Shown one piece after another: positions 16,312 to 25,489 of a DNA stretch of 64,000 bases; the first letter of the stretch is position 1, and the number at the start of each line of letters is the position of its first letter. The position numbers and the translations under genes were made by a program. This stretch comes from CAIVVT01 sp052145115. Lineage in GTDB: Bacteria; Acidobacteriota; Terriglobia; Bryobacterales; Bryobacteraceae. Below the pieces are notes generated by a model that saw only the letters and a program-made list of their open reading frames with translations, was not told where the DNA came from and made no database searches. Location: assembly GCA_052145115.1 (NCBI GenBank), contig JBKQPG010000046.1, forward strand, positions 1-64,000, read 5' to 3'.

Positions 16312-18582
16312 TTACCGTAAAACGGCATCAGCAATCGCAGGCCGGCTTTCCCAGGTCGCCAGCCAGATGTTGGATCGAGGTTCTGTCAGCGTGAAGACCA
16401 TTCGGCCCGCACCCACAGAGATCCAGGATCCCCACGGCGCCAGCCGGTTCGTATGAAAATGTTGGATCGAGAACGGCTTGCCAACGGGATGCTTGGTCCG
16501 GGAGTCGAGACGCTGTCCCCACAGGCACCGGTAGTCGTCCAACCGCGAATAGAAGTACAGGCAATTCGAGTCCAAGGCCCAATGCAGCGCTGAAAGATCA
16601 GTGCCGAGTTCGAGCCGGATCTCCTTCGCGTTCGACAACGCCCCGCCCGAAAGAGGCAGCAACAACGCGCTGCCAGGCGAAGAAAAGGAGATCGCCGCCC
16701 ATTTTCGGTCCGGTGACAGCGTCGCATTCTGCAAGCTCCCGACTGGATACGTCATCAGCTCGGAGCGGTTACCAGAATTGCGATCCCACCGTTGAAGCGC
16801 ACGCCGGTGCACGTCCTCCATCAGAATGCTGTGCCCGTCACTGGACCAGTCGAGAACTCGGCCGCAACGGTCGCAGATCCGCTCGGCGAATGGCCGTCCC
16901 CGCTCAACGGAGTAAATAGTCTGCACATCCTCACTTCCGTAGACGAGCAGGGAGTCATCCCCCCAAATCAGGGGTAGGCTCTCTTGTCGCGGGAGGGCTC
17001 CCAACGAGGTCTCGCTGCCATCAGCCAGGTCCTTGAGCACCAGGTCCTGGGTTCCCGAGCGGTTCGATACATACGACAACGTCCTGCCATCCGCCGAGAG
17101 GCGCGGATACGCACGATCATGAATGAGCGAGGAGTCTGCCGTGAGTTGCCGCGGAACACCCGCGGCCTCACCCGTCCTCGGATCGAGCTGCAGGCTGAAG
17201 ACGTGGGTCAACTGGCTTTCATTGGTAAGGACCATCCTCCCCGAAGCCGAGCATCGCGGGAAGGTCTCCGCCGCCGTTCCGGCTGTCAATCGCACCGCCG
17301 GCCCAGCGACGCGGAGGTTCCTCCTGTCCCAGGGAACCTCCCAGATACTGGCGGCTTTGGCACTTTGCAGCGAGAAAACGATGGAGCCGCCAAGCCAATC
17401 TCCCGGCCTGGTGGTCGTGGTAGGAGGCGAAAGTCCCTGCGCGAGAAGCTGGTCCCGTAAGCCCGCCGGGGCGGGCGTGCCGCCTGTCCAAGGCACCGAA
17501 TACCAGTCGTACTCGCGCCAAGCGCTACCGGCCGGGCGCGGACCTCCGAGGAAGATGAGGTGCGATCCATCGGGGGTCCAGATTGGGCCCCCAATCGCCT
17601 CGATCGTCTCCCCAGCGACTTTGCGCGCCTGTCCACCCGTGAGCGGTGCCACAAATACGCCGCGATCGCGACCGACAAAGGAAATCCAGGCACCATCGGG
17701 AGAGAACCTCGGCGCCCACGCTTCGCTAGCGATGAGCCGTGCTTCGCCCCCGAAGACCGAAACCACGTAGACTCCGCCTCCGTGCCGGTAAGAGCGAAAA
17801 GCAATCAAGGTGCCATCCGGTGAGAAGTCCGGGGAATGGTCGGCAGCCTCGTCGTGCGTGAGTTGTGAGGGAGCCCCACCTTCGATCGGGCGGATCCAGA
17901 TGTTGAGGTCGCCACGGCCGCGATCCGAGGAATATGCCAACAGCTTCCCGTCGCGCGATATCGCCGGGTTCATGGCCGAACCCGCCTCGAAGGTGAGTTG
18001 CACAAGGCGGATTTTCGGCTCTGCTGCCGCGCGCATGTGGCGCCAGAACCATGCACCTGCCAATGCAAGTGCGAGACCGGCCGCGACGATTCCTACCCAC
18101 CTCATGCGCCACTCCGGCTTGACCTCGGCCGCGACAGACGCCGCCACCGGTGCAACTGCCGGATTCGATTCGCCATTCGTTATGCTCAACCCCGCAGTTG
18201 CCGCAGGTGCTTGAGAAATCACGAAATGAGGTGCATAGCCGCCCTTGGGGAATTCGATGCGGAGGGGATCGCCCGCTCCTCGGCTCTCATAGTAATCGGC
18301 GAGCTTGGCGCGCAGCTTGCCAGCTTGTACACGAACGATCGGATCGATCCTCGGATCGAAATCCACTCCACGGTCGAATACTTCACGGCCCACGAGGCTC
18401 TCCTTGAGCTGAGCCCCCCGGTCGGCGAGCGCTTCTGCGACCGTATATTCCAGAAATCGGATGAGCGTCGGAGAATTCGCGAAATGTTCATCCCTAATCA
18501 GCCGCAGAAGCTCAGCCCTGATATCCTCTTCAGCGGGCAAGGCAGGAGGGCCATCCTGATTCCCCGTATTCCGATTGGCCAT
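16312..18582 (-). CDS. Membrane-anchored PD40/TolB-propeller regulator-like protein
   Basis: The 756-residue protein has three parts. A conserved N-terminal domain (about 15-115, with LKESLVGREVFDRGVDF, DPRIDPIVRVQAGKLRAKL and FPKGGYAPHF) is seen in many acidobacterial multidomain proteins and is often treated as winged-helix-like. One transmembrane helix follows (WVGIVAAGLALALAGAWFW), then a periplasmic propeller of PD40 repeats (NPAISRDGKLLAYSSDRGRG, SPDFSPDGTLIAFRSYRHGG). The layout recalls ToxR-like regulators with a cytoplasmic DNA-binding part and an external sensor, but that role is inferred. It lies just upstream of the receptor unit in the same direction. A GTG at 18618 is an alternative start. 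Confidence 0.8.
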   Translation of the reverse strand: MANRNTGNQDGPPALPAEEDIRAELLRLIRDEHFANSPTLIRFLEYTVAEALADRGAQLKESLVGREVFDRGVDFDPRIDPIVRVQAGKLRAKLADYYESRGAGDPLRIEFPKGGYAPHFVISQAPAATAGLSITNGESNPAVAPVAASVAAEVKPEWRMRWVGIVAAGLALALAGAWFWRHMRAAAEPKIRLVQLTFEAGSAMNPAISRDGKLLAYSSDRGRGDLNIWIRPIEGGAPSQLTHDEAADHSPDFSPDGTLIAFRSYRHGGGVYVVSVFGGEARLIASEAWAPRFSPDGAWISFVGRDRGVFVAPLTGGQARKVAGETIEAIGGPIWTPDGSHLIFLGGPRPAGSAWREYDWYSVPWTGGTPAPAGLRDQLLAQGLSPPTTTTRPGDWLGGSIVFSLQSAKAASIWEVPWDRRNLRVAGPAVRLTAGTAAETFPRCSASGRMVLTNESQLTHVFSLQLDPRTGEAAGVPRQLTADSSLIHDRAYPRLSADGRTLSYVSNRSGTQDLVLKDLADGSETSLGALPRQESLPLIWGDDSLLVYGSEDVQTIYSVERGRPFAERICDRCGRVLDWSSDGHSILMEDVHRRALQRWDRNSGNRSELMTYPVGSLQNATLSPDRKWAAISFSSPGSALLLPLSGGALSNAKEIRLELGTDLSALHWALDSNCLYFYSRLDDYRCLWGQRLDSRTKHPVGKPFSIQHFHTNRLAPWGSWISVGAGRMVFTLTEPRSNIWLATWESRPAIADAVLR

Positions 18583-19217
18583 TGCGGAGCGCCGATGCAA
18601 GTATTGTAAGCGATTCACGGTAGATCGGTGACCTTGTCAAAGGACGCTTGACCAAACGCCGTTGCGGGGCAATCGCGATTCCACTTGAGCGAAATTGACG
18701 TGCCTGCAAGCAAGCCGGGAGGAGGCCTGGAAGGTGTCGTGGCGCCGGCCGGTGATGGAAATGGTCCAACCGCTGCCTCGTTGCAGTCTGATTCGGAGCA
18801 CGACGTCGACGGACTGCTCGGCATCCCACTCTTCTGCCGGTCGAATCACGAGACCTGGGGACCGACTGAGGCGTTGTGAAGCTGCTCCACGAACGCTGCA
18901 GCCTCGAGGGGACTCAAGGGAAAGCGGCTTACACGTTTTCGGGTGTCAGCGTGCCCCTCTGCCCGGTAGCTCGTGCCAGCACATCACGCATCCCGGCTGC
19001 GGACCGCCCGATGTTTCGTGATCGGGCGCATCCAATTTCGCATCCGTTTCCACGCGCACTCCGTTTCGCAGGGCCTACGAGCAGTTCGACGCGGCGGCCC
19101 AGCCAAGCGATCCGCAACGACTGCAGCGCGGAGTCCACATCCCTCATCGAGGGGTGCTGATTCTCACGCATGTTGCGGATCAAATCCCTAAGCGATAGCG
19201 CAGTGGAATCGGCGCCT
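18583..19217. other. Gene-poor stretch with possible gene remnants
   Basis: About 630 bp lie between the PD40 protein and the esterase. On the minus strand, 18637-18849 reads as a plausible fragment (RPAEEWDAEQSVDVVLRIRL) and the frame near 19070-19210 as another (RDLIRNMRENQHPSMRDVDS). Neither has a complete domain, start signal or recognisable family. I read this as decayed coding sequence plus the upstream region of the PD40 gene. Confidence 0.35.
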
Positions 19218-21410
19218 TTACCGCGAATCGTGATCGGCTCGGCTGGCTGGCTTTCCCGGCGTGACCAACGGGCCTCTGGAAGATAGACGGATTCTCTTTT
19301 GCTGCCTTTCGCGGAGCCAACCGAGAAGTGTCGCGGCGTCGAGCGGCTTCTCCGGCTGGTAGTCGAGGGGCCAATCGGCCGCTCGCGCCAGACGCTGCAA
19401 CCGCGACGCGTAAGGGTCGCGACAGTCGCGGGCTTGACGGACCAACACGGCTCGGGGAGCGATCGCCCCCACAATATCGGCGATATCCGCCACCGTCAGG
19501 ACGGATGGGATCACCGAGCCGAAGTCGACCTCATAGGCGCCCGTTGGAATGCGTCCGTGAGCCTGGGCCGAATTCCATAGGCGGCGCAAAGCGGCGCGGT
19601 CGCCTGGAGGCACCTGCATGGCTCTCATCTGTGACGCAAAGCTCTGAAAATAACCAGTCACAGCGACACCTTCCACGCGCGGATCGACAGCCGCGGTGAG
19701 TAAGGCCGGCAATGCATCATCGCCCAAGCCGGCCACGCTGATGTGCCTTCGGGACAGCTCCGGACGCGTAGCGACGTAGTCGAGCGTCCGCAGCAGGTCG
19801 AAAGCACGCATACCTGGGAGGGGCCGCCCGAATAGAATCTGGCTCGATACCAGGCGATAGTTGCCGTCCCACTCCGGGCCGAAGTGGGCCAGCGTTTCTC
19901 CACGCCCACGCAGATCCACCGCGAGCACCGCATAGCCTGCGCCGGCCAGTTGCCGCGCCATCGGCTGTTGCGCGAACTGGGCCCGTCCACGATCATCCGC
20001 GACAATCAGCACGGGCGCCGGCGCATGCTCCCCCGCCGGCCGCCAGAGTGTCCCCGGCACATACTCGCCGTCCTCGCTGAAGAACCCGATCTCTTCGGCT
20101 TGAACGCCCTCTGCCAGCGAGACGACCGTGGCGCGGGGCGAGAGGAACCCCGGACGCTCGGCGGCGGGACGCGTGAGAGAGCCAACCCAGGCAAGCACGC
20201 TGTCGCGCGTTGGAGCCAAAGCCGAAATCAGCGCTGAGGCCTTCTCGCGGCCCATGTCCACCACTGTCCTCTGGTGGGCGATTCGCGCGTCTCCCGATCC
20301 GCACAGCAGTTGAGGGTCTTGCTCTGGAGATAGATCGAGCTTCGGCTCCGCGATCGGTGAGCCGTCTCCGCGGTGCATGAGCTGAGCCGCCATCCATCCG
20401 TAGGCGCGCTCGCGAAATGGCCTCGAGTAGGCATGCGGTTCTCCGGCCAGCTCCTCAAAACGAAAGTTGTTTTGGGCTCTGAGCAGTTCGAACGCTACTT
20501 GCGTGTGCGACGCGGCACGCCGCGCGCCGGCAATCGGGAAGATGTCGTCGTATTCGCCCTGCAACAGAAGCAAAGGCCGTGGGGCGACGAGCGACGCAAT
20601 CTCGAACCACTCCATCGAGCGGAAGATGCCCGGAAGGTGAGTACATGCGCAATGATTGCCGCCGTACTTAATCCAGTTGTTGAACTCGAAAGTGAATCCG
20701 ACCACGGCGGCCGCCTGCACGCGCTGGTCCAGAGCGGCCGTGAGAAGTGAGTTGAGTCCGCCCCCCGAAACGCCTGTGATACCGATCCGCGACGGGTCCA
20801 CCTCGGGCAGTGTCTCCAGGTAATCGAGTGCGCGCATGCTGTCCCAGACCATCCATCCGGCGATCGTCTGCCCCAAAGGCAGCAGCGCGTAGCCCGCCTC
20901 GTGATGCACATTTCCGGGGATCATCCGTTCACCGTGGCCGATGGCATCGTAAGTGAGTGTGATAAAACCCTCTTTCGCGAGCCCCTGGCAGATTGCTTGG
21001 ACTTCCGTCGCGGTTTTGCCCTCGGCCAGATAGTGCCCGATCGGGACCAGGATCGCCGGCCGCCGGACGGCGCCGCCGGGCGTCGGTCGATATAGATTGG
21101 CTGGAATCGGGAAGTCGGGACGGCTCTCGAAAACGACCGTCTCCACGCTAAACCCTCTGCGTTCTGAACGAGCCACGCTGCGGGAATGGAGAGGCGTTCG
21201 GACCGGGAGGGGATCCAGACCCAGCGAACGCAGCAAGGCCCGCTCGACCTCCGGACGACGCTGTTTCCAGGCCACAGCGTCGGTAGGAGGATGCCAGCGT
21301 AGCAGGTATTCCGCAGCATCGCCGATCGACTTGACCAGAGCCGGCGAGTTAGGAACGATGTGCGGCTGTCCGAAAAGGCTGTCCCTCGACGCCGGACTTT
21401 GCGCCGCCAT
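19218..21410 (-). CDS. Tandem alpha/beta-hydrolase (acetyl-xylan-esterase-like)
   Basis: The 730-residue protein holds two alpha/beta-hydrolase domains. The first (about 80-370) is complete, with nucleophile elbow GITGVSGGGLNS, an acid-loop GEYDDIFPIAG and a histidine in GEPHAYSRPF. It resembles the large acetyl-xylan-esterase/prolyl-oligopeptidase-like hydrolases of acidobacteria. The second (about 420-705) keeps the fold (AVDLRGRGET) but has VAGLGDDALPAL where GxSxG is expected, so its nucleophile serine is absent. No signal peptide is obvious from the ATG at 21410; a TTG at 21464 would add 18 residues. Substrate probably an acylated carbohydrate, by inference. Confidence 0.8.
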   Translation of the reverse strand: MAAQSPASRDSLFGQPHIVPNSPALVKSIGDAAEYLLRWHPPTDAVAWKQRRPEVERALLRSLGLDPLPVRTPLHSRSVARSERRGFSVETVVFESRPDFPIPANLYRPTPGGAVRRPAILVPIGHYLAEGKTATEVQAICQGLAKEGFITLTYDAIGHGERMIPGNVHHEAGYALLPLGQTIAGWMVWDSMRALDYLETLPEVDPSRIGITGVSGGGLNSLLTAALDQRVQAAAVVGFTFEFNNWIKYGGNHCACTHLPGIFRSMEWFEIASLVAPRPLLLLQGEYDDIFPIAGARRAASHTQVAFELLRAQNNFRFEELAGEPHAYSRPFRERAYGWMAAQLMHRGDGSPIAEPKLDLSPEQDPQLLCGSGDARIAHQRTVVDMGREKASALISALAPTRDSVLAWVGSLTRPAAERPGFLSPRATVVSLAEGVQAEEIGFFSEDGEYVPGTLWRPAGEHAPAPVLIVADDRGRAQFAQQPMARQLAGAGYAVLAVDLRGRGETLAHFGPEWDGNYRLVSSQILFGRPLPGMRAFDLLRTLDYVATRPELSRRHISVAGLGDDALPALLTAAVDPRVEGVAVTGYFQSFASQMRAMQVPPGDRAALRRLWNSAQAHGRIPTGAYEVDFGSVIPSVLTVADIADIVGAIAPRAVLVRQARDCRDPYASRLQRLARAADWPLDYQPEKPLDAATLLGWLRERQQKRIRLSSRGPLVTPGKPASRADHDSR

Positions 21411-21442
21411 CGTTGCTTCGCACAGCAGGCATACGAATCGCC

Positions 21443-22429
21443 CTAGGCGATGAATCTCTGACAAACCGCCCTCCCCAACTCCACCCTGAACCCAGCAGGC
21501 GCGTTGGAGGGAGTAAAGCGGCCGTTAAGAGCAGCAGTTTTCGGTAAATTCCCTCGCCAGATCGAGCCCCCTGAGGGCCCTGAGGCCATCCAGATGTTGG
21601 CTCTCGACTCGGTGATCACGAACGAGATCCTACCCGCCGCTACCGACAGCCAGCCCGACCACGGAGCGCGTTCATTGCTGTGGAAGTCAACAATCGGCAC
21701 AGGATCCGAACTTGCTCGTGCGGCTTCGGCCGACGCCGGCCGGCGCCAGAAACAGTTGTGTCCGTCACGCCGGGAAAAATAATAGATGTTGGCGCTGTCC
21801 CGGGACCGGCCCAGAAACTGCGGATCCGGATCCTGGACTGCGTGCACCCATTCGTTCCTGCTCGGCGGAAGGTGGGCATCCAAGGGAATTACAAAGCCGC
21901 TCGAGCCGGCGATCGCCACCGCAACCCGCTTGCAGTTCGGCGAGAAAACTGCATGCGTGAGATTTTGAGGAGCGTACCGCAACCACTCTGTCGAGATCCC
22001 CAACTTCCAGTCCATCAGCATCAGGCTTGTGTTAGCGGGACTATCGTAAAGCAGCCACTTGCCGTCTGCCGAGCAGTCTTCCAGACGTCCACACTGCTCG
22101 CACTTTCGCGCTGCCGGCGTCGACCCTGCGGAAGCCGCGTAGATGGTTTCCGGTCTGGCCGGACCTACGCGGAACAGGACCTCCTTGAGATCGAAGACCG
22201 CGGACCCGAGCATGCTCTCCTTGAGCCCGTTTCCTTGACCGGCAAGGGTTTGCTCGACCGCAAACTTGAGGAACTTCGACGGACTTGGCGACTTCGGGAA
22301 ACGAAAGTCGGCGAGGATGCGGTCGAGTTGTCGGTGAACCTCACCCACTGAAGGCTCATCCAGACCTCCTGCTGCGTGGCCATTCGAAGGTATAGGCTTA
22401 GCCGGACCCCGATCGGCTTGCGCGCTCAT
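21443..22429 (-). CDS. Internally deleted PD40 regulator paralogue (possible pseudogene)
   Basis: The 328-residue frame joins the beginning and end of a protein like the one at 16312-18582. Residues about 30-83 match the N-terminal domain (FRFPKSPSPSKFLKFAVEQ, LKESMLGSAVFD), then the sequence jumps at about residue 84 to the last third of the propeller (KCEQCGRLEDCSADG, FVITESRANIWMAS). The rest of the N-terminal domain, the membrane helix and more than half of the propeller are missing, yet the frame is intact. It is either a recent in-frame deletion or a retained short form. No membrane anchor remains. Confidence 0.7.
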   Translation of the reverse strand: MSAQADRGPAKPIPSNGHAAGGLDEPSVGEVHRQLDRILADFRFPKSPSPSKFLKFAVEQTLAGQGNGLKESMLGSAVFDLKEVLFRVGPARPETIYAASAGSTPAARKCEQCGRLEDCSADGKWLLYDSPANTSLMLMDWKLGISTEWLRYAPQNLTHAVFSPNCKRVAVAIAGSSGFVIPLDAHLPPSRNEWVHAVQDPDPQFLGRSRDSANIYYFSRRDGHNCFWRRPASAEAARASSDPVPIVDFHSNERAPWSGWLSVAAGRISFVITESRANIWMASGPSGGSIWRGNLPKTAALNGRFTPSNAPAGFRVELGRAVCQRFIA

Positions 22430-23122
22430 CTGAGGACATTCTAGACGAAGATAGTCTGGGTATTCTAGATTTTGTCGTCACAAGATGTTAGCCCAGATTG
22501 CAAGACACCGGATCTCCGCCTAACTGCACGCCCTAACGACAACGCCACCAGAGCTGAACTGATCGTCGCCAGTAGTAGACAGGCTGAGTGCCCTGCCGGA
22601 GCTCATGTTTTCATGGCCTTGCAATACCTGCAGGAGATGCAGAACACTTTCCGGGCACAACTCGCCGCCGGTCCCCGACAATTGCACGATCAGCAGGGAA
22701 GCAATGGCATTCCATCCGCGGCGCCTTCCGCGATTGGTCCCCCCGCCGATTCCGAGCGAATACGGCACACAAGCTGCGGATCCGGACACACAGGCGCTGA
22801 TTGATCAGGCGCAGAGCCAAGCCGCGCTCGCACAGTCGCAGATAACTCAGAACGCCTTCGCCCCCGTGCAATAGTGCTTCGGTGCAGAATGACCAGCCTT
22901 CGAATTCGGCTTTGGCACCAAGGAGTTGCCTTTGGGGAGCAGCCCCCTGGTGCAAACCCAGGCGGTCGGTGCCAAGCGGAGCAGTTATTTCTGTTTGAAA
23001 TCAAAGACTTGCAAACATCGGGGGAGGAACTACGCGCAGGGCCTTAGACGATTCTGTAGTCATCAAATCACCAGGTTCCCACATCCGACTCGATGCTATT
23101 GCCTGTAAGTGTTTGAAAGGAA
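22430..23122. other. Gene-free right end of segment A
   Basis: No convincing gene is visible in about 690 bp. The last 20 bp before 23123 (CTGTAAGTG-T-TTGAAAGGA) are nearly the same as the bases just before the intact tRNA-Pro at 27366, so they mark an element end. Confidence 0.5.
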
Positions 23123-23169
23123 TGGTCGGGGCGAGTGGATTTGAACCACCGACCTCCTGGTCCCGAACC
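23123..23169 (-). repeat. Attachment-site copy: 3' 47 nt of tRNA-Pro (middle junction)
   Basis: These 47 bp are identical to the tRNA-Pro 3' end and to the copy at 10991-11037. The sequence after it (to about 23310) resembles the sequence after the 10991 copy, with AGTTGCGCGCC, TTTGGTGCT and ACAGAATTATCTACAGTG in the same order. It separates two tandem integrated segments. Confidence 0.85.
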
Positions 23170-23497
23170 TGATTTAGGCCTCTTTAGAAAACCCTTAAGA
23201 ATCTTGTATTTCCAAGTGCTTTGATATCTAACAGTTGCGCGCCCCCTGTGGATATGAGTTGCAGCGATTGGAGCTTTGGTGCTCTCGCAACCACAGAATT
23301 ATCTACAGTGTGCTCAATTCCCTGGGGGCACCAATCCAATTCCTATTCAGGAATCCGAGAAAGCTCCTTGAGCTTGACGTGCAGCCAGAAGGGCCGGCTG
23401 AGCGCGGAGCGGGCGACTCGATTGTGCAACCGCTGGCTGCCCCGGCCCCGGCTGGTGCATCCCTATCCCGACCTGCGCTTTGACGCCACCCATCCGA

Positions 23498-23570
23498 GGT
23501 AGGAGCGGTATGCGTTAGTAGCGCCCGTACGGATCTGTGCGGGGGGCGGTCAGCGACGGCCGTCCCTACC
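23498..23570. repeat. Long hairpin in gene-free stretch 23170-23600
   Basis: GGTAGGAGCGG at 23498 and the complement of GGTAGGGACGG at 23560-23570 can pair around a GC-rich loop. The 430 bp around it hold no gene. It may be a terminator or intergenic repeat downstream of the small membrane protein gene; the role is uncertain. Confidence 0.3.
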
Positions 23571-23600
23571 GCGACCCTTTCCCCCTTTCCCAAGTGGCGA

Positions 23601-23783
23601 TCAGCTCCGATCAGACTTCTTGAGGCGACGGATCTGCCACAAGAACAGCATGAGCCAGATAGCCGAAAACAGCACACCGGCGACAATACCAAACTTGATG
23701 AACCCTCTCACTAAGTAGACAATAGAGAGAACTACGATTGCAATAAAGAGTACTAATCGACCGGCATTGTCCTGTAACCGCAT
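23601..23783 (-). CDS. Small two-helix membrane protein
   Basis: The frame encodes 60 residues: two hydrophobic segments (about 10-26 and 30-48) and a basic, polar C-terminus (RRLKKSDRS). It follows the Rhs fragment by 25 bp on the same strand, where Rhs loci usually encode an immunity protein for the toxin tip. That makes it a candidate immunity or accessory protein, but there is no sequence family to support this and it could be a chance frame. Confidence 0.5.
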   Translation of the reverse strand: MRLQDNAGRLVLFIAIVVLSIVYLVRGFIKFGIVAGVLFSAIWLMLFLWQIRRLKKSDRS

Positions 23784-23808
23784 CTATTTGTTAAGGCTCA
23801 CTATACTC

Positions 23809-24993
23809 TCACGGCCACCACGGCGTGAGCGGAATCCGTATCGCTGCATTACTTCCACTTACTCCTGCTAGCCACCACGTGATCTGTAGATGTGGTACAT
23901 TACCTATTAGCTCGAAAGCATGGTGTGCACTATCGATGGCAATTTTCGTTTGGAGACCAAAAAGGACCCTGCCGGCTGCCAGGGCAGTCCCGGCAGTCGA
24001 TACACCAACACCGGTGGCAACACCCGCCATGTAGGCGTTACTCTTCGTATTTACACCAGATTGTCCACCGGTCCATCGGTTGATGAGAGTTGTCACTCCG
24101 ACACTCAACCAGTCTCCGGCTCCAGCCGAGAAGTCAGATACCCCGCTGATTGTTGCCCCACACTGGGAACCACACCAATCCCAGGCATTGCCACCGGTAA
24201 CTACAGGGGGGGACACGGCCACCAATTGTCCGTTGAATCTTGTTTCGGTCCAAGTGACAGTCATGCCAGACAACCCGAGAAGGTCAAGCCACTGAGAACC
24301 AGCAAGTGTTTTATTTTGAAGTGCATATACCTGTGCAACGCCACCAACATAATTTGCATACGACTCGGCCATAGATCCTGAGCCGTTCCCGTTGTAGGTG
24401 TAGCAACCTTCGCCCATCCAAGTTCCGTTCGGCCCACATACGCCATCTAGTCCGAATGGATCGACGAAGTTCAGCGGGTCGTTGGCGACGTACGCATAGC
24501 GGTTCCAGGTCTGTGGCAAAGTTGGATCAACTGCTGCCAGCCCAGCGGGGTCCGGGCTGATCCAGCGGCCCTCGATCACATTGTGCTCGCGGTAGAGGAA
24601 GTCGTAATACTGGACGGCCCCGAGGTCCTGGTTCTGACCGGTGAAGTTGCGGTCTACTATCGTGCCACTCTCGTTGTAGGATTCACCAAACGGCGCATAT
24701 GAGCCGTCGTAGTCGACCGTCGAAGGCGGCGTCGTGGGCGCAGTGGAAGCCACGCGCGAAGAGCCCAGCCAATCGGGATGGCGGTAATAGCTCAAGGATG
24801 TTCCAGCGTACACTGCGGTCGCCCCGGCAGGCAATGGCACAAACATCTTGGTTACGGTCTGGCCGGACATCAGGGCCAGTTTAGCGGCATTTGGAGCGTA
24901 CAGGATCTCTGTGTACACTCCCCCACTCGACTGCTCGACCCGGCGGCTCAGAGCGTCGTAGGTTTCCGTATTCGAATCGAGCGTCGCCACCAT
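23809..24993 (-). pseudogene. Rhs/YD-repeat protein, C-terminal fragment with variable tip
   Basis: The 394-residue frame contains the Rhs-associated core (YDFLYREHNVIEGRWISPDP, then RYAYVANDPLNFVDPFGLDG) at about residues 130-180 and a variable C-terminal region of about 215 residues. Full Rhs proteins are over 1000 residues and form a shell that encloses the toxin; all of that N-terminal part is missing. The frame opens inside sequence shared out of frame with the parB-like gene, so the 5' end was lost at a rearrangement near 24990. The tip has no toxin motif I recognise; it ends with a conserved-looking HHAFELIGNVPHLQITWW stretch. Expression is doubtful unless it comes from the upstream unit. 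Confidence 0.75.
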
Positions 24994-25489
24994 CCACCAA
25001 GCTTCGGAGTTCAGGGCCCAGACGGTCGTACTTCACGTACTGCGACACCTTGTTGTACGGCAACCCCGTTTCCTCAGCAACAGCGGCAATCGTGCCATAT
25101 TTTTTGTAGAGTGCCGTACAAGCATCGATGAGGTCGCGGGAATGCAGGTCGCGGCGGACCAGATTCTCAGTCAGCGAGAGGGCCTTCGCAGTGGCGTCGT
25201 CCACTCGCGCTGCCATGACCGTCGCCCGGATGGTCGTGCGCTTCAGTTGCTTGTGTGCCAGGAAGCGGCGTTGCCCCGTCAATATTTCGTACTTGCCCGG
25301 CTTATCCGCTGGGCAAACGACAATCGGTTCGAGGAGGCCTACTTTCTGGATGCTTGCAGCCAACTCGTCAATCTCCTTGCCGACATCACGGACCCTGACT
25401 TGGCCAGTGCCGATAACGATGTCGTCTAGCGCGATGTCCTTGACGGTATCCATATTGGTCGTATTATAGTACCTTTCAATCCGATTCAC
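24881..25489 (-). pseudogene. ParB/Spo0J-like protein, C-terminus replaced at a junction
   Basis: Residues about 13-110 form a ParB N-terminal domain with the nucleotide-binding-type motif GQRRFLAHKQL, followed by a helix-turn-helix (GTIAAVAEETGLPYNKVSQY, about 132-151). After about residue 166 (GPELRSLVDGG) the sequence stops looking like ParB and continues as out-of-frame rhs sequence to a stop at 24881. The natural C-terminus is therefore lost. The GTG start overlaps the TGA of the SNF2 gene by 4 nt, implying coupling; an ATG at 25453 is an alternative. ParB-type proteins bind DNA or nucleotides; a plasmid-partition role is unlikely without ParA. Confidence 0.75.

Larger units (their letters stand above)
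10991..23122. mobile_element. Integrated segment A at tRNA-Pro (12.1 kb), no integrase seen
   Basis: This segment is bounded by two 47-bp copies of the tRNA-Pro 3' end. It carries, all on the minus strand, a Gfo/Idh/MocA oxidoreductase, a TonB receptor, a PD40 regulator, an esterase and a shortened PD40 paralogue. I find no integrase, relaxase or replication gene, so it would be a cis-mobilisable or decayed island. Its right end shares CTGTAAGTG-N-TTGAAAGGA with the right end of segment B. Confidence 0.65.

Noticed and set aside
18929..19474. Frame of 181 codons overlapping the 3' end of the esterase gene
   Set aside because: Most of it is a shadow of the esterase in another frame. Only its last part, outside the esterase, looks faintly coding and is noted as a possible remnant.
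22430..23122. Short frames of 80 to 115 codons between the PD40 paralogue and the middle att copy
   Set aside because: None has a domain, a ribosome-binding site or natural composition, and frames on the two strands mirror each other.
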